A stretch of DNA of 64,000 nucleotides from Paragonimus westermani (Eukaryota; Platyhelminthes; Trematoda; Plagiorchiida; Troglotrematidae). The position numbers were made by a program, and so were the translations under genes. Positions 63,100 through 64,000 of this stretch are shown piece by piece. The notes under the pieces are model-generated. The model was not told where the DNA came from. It worked only from the letters and a program-made list of their open reading frames with translations, and ran no database searches. Position 1 is the stretch's first letter. Each line of letters opens with the position of its first letter. Location: positions 84,682-148,681 of the forward strand of contig QNGE01000854.1 of the NCBI GenBank assembly GCA_008508345.1. Reading direction: 5' to 3'.

Positions 63100-64000
63100 A
63101 ATGTAAACTATGATGTGGAGTTTAACTGTTGTTTGGTCTGAGACCTTCTTATCACCAGATGTCGGGACAAAATGGCGTAGCGGTCTATTCACCAAAGGGC
63201 TGGAGGATGCGATGGACATTTGCATTCGCTTTGCTTTGCAACGATTGCCCAGAGAAAAGGAATTCGTGCGAATTGTATTTTACACTACCAGAAACTTCTA
63301 TACACCAGATCGATTGAAGAAGAAAGAAAGGCTTATTAGGGAAATCTGGATGAATAATGGTTATCAGGAAACAATCACGAATATTTGTAGTAAGGAGTAA
63401 GAACCAAAAGCCGCAGTACGGAGGAAAAAAACACGTTTCTCCAAACACATTTCGTTGGTAACCATCTGGCCAACAGCGTTAGCCATGAAATGACAACAGG
63501 GTTGTAGCACTAGTTGCGCGTTCCGCTATGTACGAAGTGCTGATTGTTCACTGAGGTGTTATACATTAACACCATCAACCCGTTTGTTGTGAACTATGCC
63601 AGTTCATCTGCACCACACAGACTTGCAGGCTATATAGACGGAACAGACTGGTACTTGCAGCAACCTGTGACGAAGTACATTCCTAATTGTTTATCAACCG
63701 TAGTGTAATGTTACAATCTATTGACCATGGTGAAAACGGAAAACCTAGCATCACTGGTCGCCAAACACAACTTGGCAAACGGTGACCCAGTTGGTCCAGC
63801 CCAACTGCTCAACACATTGTGGTGTACTTGCTGACGGGAATTACAGGCGACCAGTGAAACGAACGTAATGCTTTGCCATCGAACCCCTTGTACACAGAGG
63901 ACACCGACGTAAATAACCTCAACGTGGACCTGATTACATCACGGACACGCGAACAAATGGGGTTATCTGGTTAGTCTTTTCTGCTGCTGATGTGTGCAGT
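63100..64000 (+). pseudogene. Penelope-like element, runs off the window end
   Basis: The plus-strand translation reads EFVRIVFYTTRNFYTPDRL then RLIREIWMNNGYQETIT (63100-63390), matching LVRTLFxRARxxCT and the NGYPxxFI block. LQTHFVGNHLANSVSHEM (about 63440-63490) fits the LPFKGD block. YIDGTDWYLQQPVTKYIP (about 63634-63690) is the GIY-YIG core YIGRTDRxLxxRVxEHIP. Stops and shifts are frequent, so it is inactive. The 3' end is beyond the window. Confidence 0.65.

Noticed and set aside
1..64000. CRISPR arrays, bacterial operons, rRNA genes, intact tRNA genes
   Set aside because: None seen. The tRNA-like sequences present are SINE heads without a complete cloverleaf.

Overview
This window looks like intergenic and intronic DNA from a flatworm nuclear genome, most likely a digenean trematode (fluke). 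Reasons: no bacterial-style gene packing, about 42% GC by eye, very few long open reading frames, one clear eukaryotic coding exon ending in a consensus splice donor, and many decayed copies of retroelements common in fluke genomes. The species assignment is inference.

The only convincing host gene is the first coding exon of a Ras-superfamily GTPase of probable RGK (Rad/Gem/Rem) type, 53872-55015 on the plus strand. It has a long Ser/Pro-rich N-terminal region, a P-loop near the end, and then a GTAAGT donor. No following exon was recognised, so the right-hand 9 kb appears to be its large first intron. That intron holds antisense and sense retroelement debris, two tRNA-SINE relics and a coding-like minus-strand segment with a TGA at a probable tryptophan position.

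Most of the rest is a transposon graveyard. Penelope-like elements (PLEs: reverse transcriptase plus GIY-YIG endonuclease) dominate. The best copy is 8813-9781 (+), 5' truncated at a TA microsatellite. Others lie at about 7.2-7.9 kb (+), 36.0-37.2 kb (-) with a roughly 97% identical inverted partial copy at 37.18-37.46 kb (+), 37.9-38.1 kb (-), 44.5-45.2 kb (-), 48.3-49.0 kb (+), 51.2-51.9 kb (-), 56.0-56.3 kb (-), 61.2-61.4 kb (-), 62.6-62.8 kb (-) and 63.1 kb to the window end (+). CR1/Jockey-like LINE relics (13.0, 26.8-27.3, 46.6, 50.7 kb) and one Ty3/Gypsy reverse transcriptase relic (24.3 kb) are also visible.

The most interesting signal is a tRNA-derived SINE family (copies at 13478-13756 and 14496-14775, diverged copies at 57.1 and 60.3 kb, candidates at 15.7 and 40.9 kb). 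Just downstream of its pol III A and B boxes it carries a hammerhead-ribozyme-like fold, with stem I intact in two copies. Hammerhead-like motifs also occur after the PLE at 9.8 kb and in repeats at 2.5 and 15.2 kb. Together they suggest several small self-cleaving-ribozyme retroelements, mostly eroded, in one locus. The stretches between these features show nothing I can assign.
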